Of a DNA stretch of 64,000 nt, positions 7,337 through 15,749 are shown one piece after another. Each line of letters opens with the position of its first letter. Within the stretch, counting starts at the first letter, position 1. The position numbers and the translations under genes were made by a program. Source of the DNA: Trichomonas vaginalis G3 (taxonomy: Eukaryota; Parabasalia; Trichomonadida; Trichomonadidae); the NCBI RefSeq assembly GCF_026262505.1, contig NC_067206.1:26923896-26987895 (forward strand). Direction: 5' to 3'. The notes under the pieces are model-generated. The model saw only the letters and a program-made list of their open reading frames with translations. It was not told the origin of the DNA and did not search any database.

Positions 7337-9649
7337 TTATAAAGCTTCATTTACAGGTATTTCATCATCAGTAAATGAATCCTCATTATCGTTTAGTTCA
7401 ACCTGTTTATATAATCCTTTCATTTCTTCTTTCAAAACATAACACCATGTTTGTTTACCATCTATTCTTCTCTGTTTCCTTTCACATTTATCCTTAATGC
7501 TCATTTGAAAGTTTTTGTCTTTCATGTCTGATGGTTTGCAGAATAGAGCATTTTTACATGTCATACCTGCACACAATTCATCATAATGTGTATTTATCCA
7601 TACATCTAAAGGATTTGTTGATAATTCAATTAAATCTTGTTTGGCTTCAGTCATCGGTATGATTCGTACATTAAATGATGAAAGGTCATATTGCATAAAA
7701 TACGTCAGTAAATTATCATAAAATTCCTTTGTGCATGAATTCATTAAATTCTTGAAGTAATCAAATTGACCCTTGAATTTACCATTAACTCTTAAAACTA
7801 CGTATCTTCTGTCTCCAACTTCAATTTTGACAGGGTAGACGTTATTAGTTACCAAAATGAAATTGGCAACATTCTGTGCTGTTCTTCTGGGTTGATTCTT
7901 TTCATTAATTCTAATCTCATTATCCGTAATAATTGATTTCAAAGCGTTGAAGTTTGCGAGTCTGTCTTTACCTACATTCTTGAGTTCATTAAGTACAAGA
8001 AACATTTTATTCTCAACCACCGAATTGAAATTACCCGTTAGCTCACTTATTTCGGTAATGTTTTTACATGAATAACCAGCGAGAAGTTCAGAAATAATGT
8101 CTGTGAATCTGTTTTTACCTGTTCCCTGAAGTCCTTTCAAAATAATTGCTGTTTCATTCTTGATTCCAGGATGTTGAATCATCGATGCAATCCAGCCGAG
8201 AAGGTATTTATACACTTCATCGTTATTATCACAAATGGCTTCTTTAATGAAATTCATAAACATCTCAATTTTTGAGTAATCTGGTTTTTCGAGAATGTTG
8301 TATTTATAACCCTGAAACGTTGAGAAAACATCTGGAGAATCAGATTTAAAGCAAACACCCTTAACGGTTAATGAGGATAATTGATTTAGTAGTACATCCC
8401 ATGCTGTTATTGTTTTACCTTCTTCTTTAAATAATTTAATCATTTTGAGTGACTCTTTCATGTTTGATTGAAGAACGAATGATATTTGATTCATTTTGTC
8501 GTGTATGTTGTAATCTTTCTGAATAAAGTATTTGTTTCCACAATCTACAAAACGGATTACGCGTGATAAATCCTCAATTACTTCAGAACTGTTTTTATAC
8601 TGATGATTTTCAGCCTTGCGTCTAATATCTGTTATCAAAAACGAGTCATCAAGTTTTATATCAAATATTATTTTTGGCTTACGTAATAAAGGCAAAACGT
8701 ATTCATCATAATATTCCTTTTGATAAAGTTTTAGAATCTTCACTAAAACAAATGGAGAAGTCATTAAATGTGCATATCTATTACGTGCTTTTTCAAAATT
8801 ACTTTTTGCATTTTCAGTTAAGCTGCAGAAGTTATAAACGTTATCGTATGCTTCATTAATCAAATGATCCGGTAACGAATTAATTGCTTGAAACAGTGTG
8901 AATAATGTAACTTCTTTTTCTAAATTCATGTTTCCACCGTCATTATGTACTTCAAAATCACTGATGCCATCAACTATGCTCTGGGCAAGTTTATCGTCAA
9001 TGTTTACATCTTTGTTTTCATTCATGATAGTCTTTATTTCTTCGTTCTTCTGTTCAACTCTTACCTTAATATTCAAATCATTTAATATATCATTCACTGT
9101 TCTGGTTAATGTTGAATCATAACTTCCACGAATGAATGAGTATGTTTTGATTGGTTCTGTTGCATTCTTGCGAACTCTTGAATCGGCCATAACTACTAAA
9201 GAACGCTTTGAATCATCCATTGAAGTCATGATATCGATATCATAATCATTGCAGGAATAACATTTAATCATTCTGTTCGAAACTGCATAGAAGAAATTAG
9301 TGTTGCAATAAATGTGAAGACCTCCTGAAGCGGTTTTAACAATAACATCTTTATCCGAAAGTTTGGATAAAATATCTTTTCTAACTGTTTCTTTAAGTTC
9401 ATCATTGTATGATTTATTGATATCAACATCTATAATCGTTAAATTTGAAATTTTATTTACTAATAAAGCCATACCAGTTTTCCTTCCTCTTCCTCCATCG
9501 TGTTTGAGGTAGTTATGTAAATCAATCTTGTTTTCACCAATTCTTTCGTTGAGGGTTTTAGTTTCTGCCACAACTAATTCCTCAGCTAATGAATCAATAA
9601 CTTTTTCATCAGAAACGATATAGTTGCTGTTGTTGTTTGTTGCTGTCAT
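7337..9649 (-). CDS. Primase-polymerase / SF3 (D5-like) helicase
   Basis: The 770-residue protein has two recognisable parts. The N-terminal 200 residues form a PrimPol-like domain: LTIIDVDI near residue 70 supplies the two metal-binding aspartates, and ASGGLHIY near residue 108 supplies the histidine motif. The C-terminal half is a superfamily 3 helicase: Walker A GLQGTGKN near 505, Walker B FLVLNEL near 546, sensor-type FILVTNN near 600, followed by GDRRYVVLRVN. Proteins of this design prime and unwind DNA during replication of viruses, plasmids and virus satellites. Here it must replicate the surrounding element. The gene is flanked on both sides by inverted copies of the same iteron-like repeat. 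The frame is intact and the start ATG at 9649 is the first available. Confidence 0.92.
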   Translation of the reverse strand: MTATNNNSNYIVSDEKVIDSLAEELVVAETKTLNERIGENKIDLHNYLKHDGGRGRKTGMALLVNKISNLTIIDVDINKSYNDELKETVRKDILSKLSDKDVIVKTASGGLHIYCNTNFFYAVSNRMIKCYSCNDYDIDIMTSMDDSKRSLVVMADSRVRKNATEPIKTYSFIRGSYDSTLTRTVNDILNDLNIKVRVEQKNEEIKTIMNENKDVNIDDKLAQSIVDGISDFEVHNDGGNMNLEKEVTLFTLFQAINSLPDHLINEAYDNVYNFCSLTENAKSNFEKARNRYAHLMTSPFVLVKILKLYQKEYYDEYVLPLLRKPKIIFDIKLDDSFLITDIRRKAENHQYKNSSEVIEDLSRVIRFVDCGNKYFIQKDYNIHDKMNQISFVLQSNMKESLKMIKLFKEEGKTITAWDVLLNQLSSLTVKGVCFKSDSPDVFSTFQGYKYNILEKPDYSKIEMFMNFIKEAICDNNDEVYKYLLGWIASMIQHPGIKNETAIILKGLQGTGKNRFTDIISELLAGYSCKNITEISELTGNFNSVVENKMFLVLNELKNVGKDRLANFNALKSIITDNEIRINEKNQPRRTAQNVANFILVTNNVYPVKIEVGDRRYVVLRVNGKFKGQFDYFKNLMNSCTKEFYDNLLTYFMQYDLSSFNVRIIPMTEAKQDLIELSTNPLDVWINTHYDELCAGMTCKNALFCKPSDMKDKNFQMSIKDKCERKQRRIDGKQTWCYVLKEEMKGLYKQVELNDNEDSFTDDEIPVNEAL

Positions 9650-9720
9650 TTATATAGGAATAAAAAAAATAAAAATAATTTTAAAACTAACTTTATTTTT
9701 GGACTGCATCAAATTTCCGG

Positions 9721-9949
9721 GACTGTTGTCAAAATGTCATGTTGTCACACTTTTTAAGAGGAGTTAATTAACCAGGTGACACATGGTGACGTAGTGACAC
9801 CTTCATAATTAATGAAACCATTAACGTAAACATAAACGATAAAATTTATTTCCTGGACTGTTGTCAAAATGTCATGTTGTCAGTAATTTTAAGAGAAGTT
9901 AATTAACCTGGTGACACATAGTGACGTAGTGACACCTTCAGTTCTTCAA
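9721..9949 (-). repeat. Two inverted copies of the iteron-like repeat
   Basis: Copies at about 9721-9804 and 9855-9949 are reverse complements of the pair at 7091-7311: they open GACTGTTGTCAAAATGTC and close GGTGACACAT(A/G)GTGACGTAG followed by TGACACCTTC. The two pairs point toward each other across the helicase gene. The stretch 9950-10053 beyond them holds nothing else recognisable. Confidence 0.9.
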
Positions 9950-10053
9950 AAATAATTAATTATTGAATAACCTAAAAACCATTAACGATAAAATATATTT
10001 CTGCAGTTCATCCATTACTTCATTACCTAATTAATTACAGACATAAAATATAT

Positions 10054-10743
10054 TTAGTTCATTCGGTACCATGCAAATACAGTCACAAATGGTGGCATGT
10101 AATCTTTACCCAAGCCTGTTGGATTTGTTGTGAAAGTGTGTGAATGATTTCCTCCTGGTTCAGTTTGTCGAAAAGTCTTTTTTGTTGAATCGTTATAAGC
10201 TGGAGATAAAACATCATAACCAGCTTCATAGTCAGAGTTGTATAATGGGTGGTCTCTTAATGAGTGGCTATGGTCGCCAGAAAAGTTTGTAGTTCCTGTA
10301 TGAGTGTGCGGTGGAAGGTTTGCTTCTTTAATTTTCTTCGAACCTCCTGTTTGCTTTGAATATCTAGCACAGTATAAGAATTTATCTACAATCTGCTTCC
10401 ACGTACCAAAACCCAAAACTGTTGCGGGATTTGTTGAGTTCATTGACGTATAAATAGAACCAACAGGATATAATGTTTGAAGTATTTCATTTTTCATGCT
10501 TGTAATCACATCATTTACTTCCGACTTCTTTGCATAATTTTCATCAACATAAGTTTTATCTGCTTTAAGGTCTAAACATCCTGAAACCCATCCTGTATCA
10601 GCTTTAACTTTAAAAGTCTCCGATGTCCATTCATGATACCATTCAACCTTTTCTTTAATTTCATTATCTTTTTCATCAATATAAACCAAATTTGCTTTCT
10701 TCATTAACTCACTATCCACATATTCCTTATCCACCTTCTTCAT
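10054..10743 (-). CDS. Phage-tail-collar-like fibre protein
   Basis: The 229-residue product starts with short repeats of the form DKEYVDSELMKKAN and ADKTYVDENYAKKSEV, which is the pattern of trimeric coiled-coil shafts in tail fibres. A C-terminal head follows: TLYPVGSIYTSMNSTNPATV, FGTWKQI, LPPHTHTG, GNHSHTF, and the ending YMPPFVTVFAWYRMN. That series (YPVGSIY, GTW, PPHxHxG, MPPxxxxxxWxR) is the collar/receptor-binding head found in phages and some large eukaryotic viruses. In a virus it would sit on the particle surface and bind a receptor. Why an element without a visible capsid gene carries it is unclear. It is divergent from the 122-residue gene across 108 bp. Frame looks whole. Confidence 0.88.
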   Translation of the reverse strand: MKKVDKEYVDSELMKKANLVYIDEKDNEIKEKVEWYHEWTSETFKVKADTGWVSGCLDLKADKTYVDENYAKKSEVNDVITSMKNEILQTLYPVGSIYTSMNSTNPATVLGFGTWKQIVDKFLYCARYSKQTGGSKKIKEANLPPHTHTGTTNFSGDHSHSLRDHPLYNSDYEAGYDVLSPAYNDSTKKTFRQTEPGGNHSHTFTTNPTGLGKDYMPPFVTVFAWYRMN

Positions 10744-10851
10744 TATGTCATTTAGGAAACCTTCTATGAATTCCCCGCCGCCATTTCTGATTTAATATTA
10801 ATTAAAAAAATATATTTCATCACTTATATTCTAATTTTTATTTAATGATAA

Positions 10852-11220
10852 ATGAAACCGATTTTAAAAATAAATGAAACAGAGGAGGAAGAAATAAATG
10901 AAAGTGAAAATGTTCAACAAAAAATAAACGTTGTTAAACCAATTACTGAAATAAAAATTTTTTCATCTGTTGAAGAATTTAATGACTATTATGCTAATAA
11001 TAAAAAATTATTTGAAGAATTGACAACATGTAAATTGAATAAAATGTTTAAAGTTGATGGATTCAAAATTTCAAAAATAAAAGGAGTGGTTAGTTTGAAA
11101 TCTATTCCTCAATCAAGAATCACCTCATTAATGAAAATAGATGATTTAACAAAAAGAATAGAAGAGATTGAAGAAAGAATGAATCAAATAATTGATTTCA
11201 TAAATTCAAATAATCATTAG
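10852..11220 (+). CDS. Small acidic/coiled-coil protein of the mobile element
   Basis: The 122-residue protein has an acidic N-terminus (NETEEEEINESENVQQK), a middle segment VEEFNDYYANNKKLFEEL, and a C-terminal heptad stretch DDLTKRIEEIEERMNQIIDF. I do not recognise the family. Its stop lies 4 bp from the stop of the opposite-strand 118-residue gene, so the two are tightly convergent. Coding is supported by composition and by the compact gene packing inside the element. Confidence 0.7.
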   Translation: MKPILKINETEEEEINESENVQQKINVVKPITEIKIFSSVEEFNDYYANNKKLFEELTTCKLNKMFKVDGFKISKIKGVVSLKSIPQSRITSLMKIDDLTKRIEEIEERMNQIIDFINSNNH

Positions 11221-11224
11221 TTTC

Positions 11225-11581
11225 TTAAAGTTCTATGTTGAACTCATCAAATTCTTCTTCATCATTACCATTACCTTTAGCGAGTTTATTTACTCTTTCA
11301 ACTCTATCTTTTGATAGTTTTTCGTTACCAAGTTCTAAAATTTTACATGGATGATATTTAAACCCGTTAAATTCTTTTTCCTCAGTTTTAATCATTAATC
11401 TACAAAGAACTTTAGTGAGGTGGTTTTGTTGTTTAAACCATTTATCATTATATTTATACCTCATTAGCTTATTTTGGCTTTCATATTCATTTAATAATTC
11501 ACAATCTTCATTTTTAAATTGAAGTTTAACCCATTCAGGATTTAAACAATGTTTAATTAATCGCGGAATATCTGACATCAT
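11225..11581 (-). CDS. Small protein starting inside the right TIR
   Basis: 118 residues (or 117 from the second ATG): MMSDIPRLIKHCLNPEWVKL, later KWFKQQNHLTKVLCRLMIK and a C-terminal acidic tail (GNDEEEFDEFNIEL). No known domain is recognised. The first 27 or so codons and the upstream region lie within the TIR, so the same start is repeated in the left TIR without the rest of the gene. The ATG directly follows CTATATATAG, a palindrome seen also in the 79-bp repeats and possibly a promoter element. Confidence 0.7.
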   Translation of the reverse strand: MMSDIPRLIKHCLNPEWVKLQFKNEDCELLNEYESQNKLMRYKYNDKWFKQQNHLTKVLCRLMIKTEEKEFNGFKYHPCKILELGNEKLSKDRVERVNKLAKGNGNDEEEFDEFNIEL

Positions 11582-11970
11582 CTATATATAGCTTCTTTTA
11601 TAAAAGATAAAAAATAAATTATTTTAAAATTAATGTTAATTTTTTAATGATTTATAAATAAATATATTTTAATGCATCGTCTATATATAGATGTAACAAA
11701 AAAAGTCACTAAACCCGTCATATCCTACTACTGTCCTATTTTTTCTTTTTTTTCCTTCTTTCTTCTTTTCTTTTCTTTTTCCTTTTCTTCCCCTTTTCCT
11801 TCTTTATTTTTTACAATTATAATCTCAATTTAGAAATTTTGATTTCAAATGCAAGAAAATTAAAAAAAGTGATAAATTGGATGAGATGAAATGAAGGATA
11901 CTATAAATGAATGTAGGAACGGTAAAGTATCAAAATAGACCATAAAATATTGAAAAATTCATAAATAAAT
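11500..11970 (-). repeat. Right terminal inverted repeat (471 bp)
   Basis: Reverse complement of 6479-6949; equal length and no difference seen in the stretches I aligned. The match stops at 11970, where the flank continues TGGGCAG. The flank 11971-12246 is A+T-rich with short AAAATAAAATATAC repeats and no gene. Confidence 0.95.
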
Positions 11971-12246
11971 TGGGCAGAAGTGATTTTAATATATTAAAAT
12001 AAAATATACTTCGCATCAGTATGCACAATTTTATAAACAAAATAAAATATACTTACAAATTATTAAAATAAAAAATATACACTTGATACATGGTATCAAC
12101 ATAGTAAGAAATAAACTTCCAATTGGAAGTAGCGTAGTTTGACAAAGAAATAAGCAATTTCTTCTAAAAAACGTATTAATACCTTTGAATTGTTCTCAAA
12201 ATAGTGTGAGCATGACACATTCGGTAAATTATTATGGTGTGCAATA

Positions 12247-12528
12247 TTATTGGTCAAATACTGACACAGAATTACAATTTAATATTAAATTTGCTCCTTC
12301 TTCTAATATTTTTTGCTCTGTTCGCATACACCGTTGTTGGAATCTCTGTTCTCTTAATGCTTCTTTTTCTTTTTGAATCTTTTGTTCCTTTTTTTCTTTT
12401 CGTAATTTGATTTGTGCTTCTTTATTAATTACATCTTCATTAAGTTCTTTTATTACAGCTGTGAATTGACTTTTTCCTTCATTTCGTGTTCTATTGTATA
12501 AAGTATCTTTAGGAGTATATTGGAACAT
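12247..12528 (-). CDS. Small K/E-rich ORF, possibly a truncated gene
   Basis: 93 residues from an ATG at 12528: MFQYTPKDTLYNRTRNEGK, then a charged helix (IKLRKEKKEQKIQKEKEALR). The last 15 residues have a different character, as if the frame ran into unrelated sequence. It is divergent to the membrane protein gene 67 bp away and lies just outside the mobile element. It may be a real small protein or the 5' remnant of a gene cut by the insertion. Family not recognised. Confidence 0.45.
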   Translation of the reverse strand: MFQYTPKDTLYNRTRNEGKSQFTAVIKELNEDVINKEAQIKLRKEKKEQKIQKEKEALREQRFQQRCMRTEQKILEEGANLILNCNSVSVFDQ

Positions 12529-12595
12529 TTTTCTTTCAGTGTCACTTTTTATTGGAAGTTTACAAATCCAAATAAAAAAAATATTTAAAAAATAA

Positions 12596-13645
12596 ATGGA
12601 TTTATCTAAATCTCGTGTTCATATTTTTATTGGGAGATGCCTAATATTCATTGTACTACTTGCAGTAGTATACTTTTACTCTCAGTTTATATATCTTACC
12701 AATGAATATTACAAAATTAAATCAATTGATTTAGTTGAAGTTTATGATAACTTCAACACGTCAATATTAAAGGCATACAAAGATATGAAGCATATCCAAA
12801 ATTACGGGTTCGTCCCTCTGGCAAATGTTATACTTTTTATTTGCTTAGTTTTCGCTTCAAACAAGCTAATTCTCTCATTTGTACTATCGTTAGTATACTC
12901 GCATGATGGAATATTTACAATTCAAAATAATTACTCCACCTTCATAATTATTTCCGTTTTTGCAGCATATAAAGCAATTAAATCATTCGAAGAAAGCAAT
13001 AGTAAGCGATCAGTTTACATTTATCTCGCAATTTCAAATATTTTTGCAATAATTGTTATAGAATGGCATATTTTACCATTTGTTATATCATTATCTGTAT
13101 CAATTACATGTCTATTCAAAATTCCGAATTATTTTATAATAAAAAACAAAATTACAATTTTATCTCAGTCAGTTATTCCATTATTAAGTTATTCAATAGC
13201 TTATGCAATAACAGATATAATAACTTCATCATTTCCACTCTACAAGTCAATAAAAATTAGAGTTGTTGATATATATTCGTTAATTTTCACACCAACAGAT
13301 GTTTCAAAGCATATTAGATGCAAACTTAGCAATAACTCTATTACTACATTAATTTTTATCTATGCAGTTTTCGATAGACAAAATAAAATTTGGAAATACA
13401 TTTTTCCAATATTAATTCCAGGATTTATTGGTTTGTTCTTCAAGAGCACAATATTTGAGCTCAGAATTTCTACAAATGAATGCAGGAGCACAAATTATTA
13501 CGATTTAAGAATTATCGCCTATCTTTTGATTTCTTTAGTTGTTGTTTCTAATAACAATATACTTTATTCAACTATTTTTACATTGGCTTTATTAGTTTCA
13601 TCCTATATCTGGAGATTTGAAACAATTCCGTTTTTAACCTTTTAG
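12596..13645 (+). CDS. Multi-pass membrane protein, unknown function
   Basis: 349 residues with about eight to ten hydrophobic segments (for example CLIFIVLLAVVYFYSQFIYL near residue 15, LANVILFICLVFASNKLIL near 75, TLIFIYAVF near 245, and YSTIFTLALLVSSYIW near the end). The loop between the first two segments is polar (YDNFNTSILKAYKDMKHIQN) and likely lumenal. No signature motif was recognised. Size and topology fit a membrane enzyme or transporter subunit of the secretory pathway, but no function is assigned. The start ATG follows an A-rich leader without a clear initiator motif. Confidence 0.7.
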   Translation: MDLSKSRVHIFIGRCLIFIVLLAVVYFYSQFIYLTNEYYKIKSIDLVEVYDNFNTSILKAYKDMKHIQNYGFVPLANVILFICLVFASNKLILSFVLSLVYSHDGIFTIQNNYSTFIIISVFAAYKAIKSFEESNSKRSVYIYLAISNIFAIIVIEWHILPFVISLSVSITCLFKIPNYFIIKNKITILSQSVIPLLSYSIAYAITDIITSSFPLYKSIKIRVVDIYSLIFTPTDVSKHIRCKLSNNSITTLIFIYAVFDRQNKIWKYIFPILIPGFIGLFFKSTIFELRISTNECRSTNYYDLRIIAYLLISLVVVSNNNILYSTIFTLALLVSSYIWRFETIPFLTF

Positions 13646-14135
13646 GAATTACCATTGTTTTGATAATATTAATTCTTTGTTGATGTTAATAAATAATATG
13701 ATATTCATTAGTTTAAAAAATCTTTTTCATTCGATTTCGTTCATAAAACTTTGATTTGTGTCATATTCTACTACATTTGCACATAGCATTAATATGATTG
13801 ATTATTAAATGTAAGAAATTAAAACCCTCGAGAATTATCTCAAAATATAATCCGCATTAATTCAAATTCTGGTCGTCGTGTCAAAAACGTGGTAAATTAA
13901 TAATTCCCACCAATTCAAAATTTAACGGTCGAATATTTTTGATAAACGTGTAATGACCAGAGAAATCTGAAGTGATGAGTATTTCAATACACTTTGAATA
14001 TTTTTTCTGAAAATACTCAGAAAAAGTTCATATTTTATTTTTATTAAATTTATTTTCATCATCTAAATTTGCATATATGTGGATAATCATTTGCATCATG
14101 TTTACTTTTGAGTTTTATAAATATAAAAAATAAAA
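13646..14135. other. Intergenic, no gene seen
   Basis: A+T-rich spacer of about 490 bp between two plus-strand genes. No ORF, RNA or inverted repeat of note. Confidence 0.6.
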
Positions 14136-14144
14136 TCATATTTC
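14136..14144 (+). promoter_or_regulatory. Initiator-like motif TCATATTTC directly before the ATG
   Basis: Matches the trichomonad initiator pattern (TCA, pyrimidine, A/T-rich), which marks the transcription start a few bases upstream of the start codon. Here it abuts the ATG at 14145 and predicts a very short leader. Confidence 0.6.
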
Positions 14145-15485
14145 ATGGATAAAGTCTTATTTGACTATCCTGAACTCTTGAGGGCGAATTTCATGAAACA
14201 TGATCAAAATTTCTCAATCACAATCAACAATGAAAGCATTACTTCGTCATTAAACAAATCAATAATGAGCTCAAATAAAGTCTGTGATGTTTTGCATCTT
14301 GATTCAACATCTACTTCACTCGCCTTAACTTTGAATTTATTATGCAATGATACACTACAAATCATTTCGAATCTTTTTAAGAATGGTAAAACTGTTTTTG
14401 AGAATGACAGAAATCATAATAGGGATATTTTCGAAATCGGCAGAGCTATTGGTAACGAAAAGATGATCAAAATATTTTCAGACTTTGTTAATTCTTATCC
14501 TGAAATTACCATCCAGAACTTTTACGATTTTTATGATATTGCTACAGTTCAAAACGATACGTTAAAGATGAACGAGTGCATAACTTTCTTTGCATCTAAA
14601 ATGAGATCTCTCAATACCGAATATATAATTGACACAACAAAAATATATGGATACGACTTTTTGGAAGGAGTATTAACATCCAAATCCCTTAAGATATCAA
14701 CACAAGATTCACTCTGCAAAATAATCATATCTTTAAGTATGTATGACATTGTTTTCTTTGAGTTGCTGAAGTACATCAAAGTTGAATTTTGTAGTAAAGA
14801 TGTAATTGAAGAAATTTCAAACTTTGCAGAAGAAAATAAGCTAAAGTCTGTTTCGAGTCAAGTATTCAAGCGTGCACTTCTTCATCTTCCAACAATTTGT
14901 CAAAAACTAGAGATTTCTTCAATCAATGAATATCACAGAAACGATTTATCTAATGAAAATATTAGAAAGTTAATGATCTTGTCAAAAACAGTTGAAAACT
15001 CTCATAAAATTTATTATATCCTTGAAAAAGCATCAAATGAAGAGGATCTCTCAACAATTAAATTTGCGGTAGAGAAAAAATATTCTGATGTTTATGATAC
15101 CTATGGATACAATATGATTCTTCTTGCAGCAAGTAAAGATAACCTCGGACTTGTAAAGCAATTGTTTTATTATGGCGCAGACATGAAAAGTAAAAGCAAA
15201 TTCAATAGAACAGTTCTTCATTGGTTTTGTATTAAAGGGAACTTGGAAGGAGTTAAATTTGCTCATCATTTCATCAATATTAACGCGATGGATACATGGA
15301 AATATACGCCTCTTCATGAAGCTGTTTATCATGAAAATTATTATGTTTGTGCATATCTTTGTAGCAAACCAACAATCGATAAATATGCTAAAAATGATGA
15401 GAACAAAACTCCGCTTTCTGTGGCAAAAGATTGCAAATGTAGATGTATAGAGGTACTTCTTCGAGGCAAAGGATTTCCTGAATAA
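14145..15485 (+). CDS. Ankyrin-repeat protein with DUF3447-type N-terminal half
   Basis: 446 residues. The N-terminal 290 residues are the helical module common in trichomonad ankyrin proteins: a conserved opening (HDQNFSITINNESITSS), a BTB-like LHLDSTSTSLALTLNLLCND, and the linker EKASNEEDLSTIKFAVEKKY. Three to four ankyrin repeats follow from about 315: MILLAASKDNLGLVKQLFYY, TVLHWFCIKGNLEGVKFAHH, TPLHEAVYHENYYVCAYLC, and a final TPLSVAKDCKCRCIEVLL. The family is greatly expanded in Trichomonas and is presumed to mediate protein contacts in the cytoplasm; no enzyme activity is expected. A shorter relative is at 58476-59441. Confidence 0.9.
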   Translation: MDKVLFDYPELLRANFMKHDQNFSITINNESITSSLNKSIMSSNKVCDVLHLDSTSTSLALTLNLLCNDTLQIISNLFKNGKTVFENDRNHNRDIFEIGRAIGNEKMIKIFSDFVNSYPEITIQNFYDFYDIATVQNDTLKMNECITFFASKMRSLNTEYIIDTTKIYGYDFLEGVLTSKSLKISTQDSLCKIIISLSMYDIVFFELLKYIKVEFCSKDVIEEISNFAEENKLKSVSSQVFKRALLHLPTICQKLEISSINEYHRNDLSNENIRKLMILSKTVENSHKIYYILEKASNEEDLSTIKFAVEKKYSDVYDTYGYNMILLAASKDNLGLVKQLFYYGADMKSKSKFNRTVLHWFCIKGNLEGVKFAHHFININAMDTWKYTPLHEAVYHENYYVCAYLCSKPTIDKYAKNDENKTPLSVAKDCKCRCIEVLLRGKGFPE

Positions 15486-15749
15486 AATCATTATTTATTT
15501 TGAATTGATCTCAACTTTACCTAGTTTTTCATAAAGATTTAAATTTTAATTTTGATTCATACAAATGAACTAGTAAGCTTGAAGCAAAGGAGATCTGTCA
15601 AAAAAAAAAGCGAATTGAAATTTCCGATATTCCTCCAGAAATTGCCAGATCAACATGCTTAATACAAGCATCAGAATCCTAATACTATATATCTTAAAAA
15701 TATCAATATACCAACAGCTCGCAATGATTGATATGAAATTTCTTCTAAA

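Larger units (their letters stand above)
6410..11970. mobile_element. TIR-bounded mobile genome with PrimPol/SF3 helicase and tail-collar fibre gene
   Basis: A segment of about 5.5 kb is bounded by 471-bp inverted repeats (6479-6949 and 11500-11970) that look identical where I compared them base by base. Inside are a primase-polymerase/SF3 helicase gene, a phage-tail-collar-like fibre gene, and two small genes of unknown role. Two inverted pairs of about 90-bp repeats flank the helicase gene. I see no capsid, packaging ATPase, protease, PolB, integrase or DDE transposase. Replication-protein-plus-TIR layout recalls transpovirons, Polinton-like virus relatives and linear plasmids, but the fibre-like gene is unusual for a capsid-less element. 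It looks whole, with no obvious breaks in its genes, and the matching TIRs suggest recent arrival. No target-site duplication could be identified with confidence. Confidence 0.85.

Noticed and set aside
5070-12528. The 93-codon frame and the 434-codon coiled-coil frame as two halves of one gene split by the mobile element
   Set aside because: The coiled-coil gene has its own plausible ATG at 6224 and a GC-rich hairpin before it; no sequence evidence links the two.
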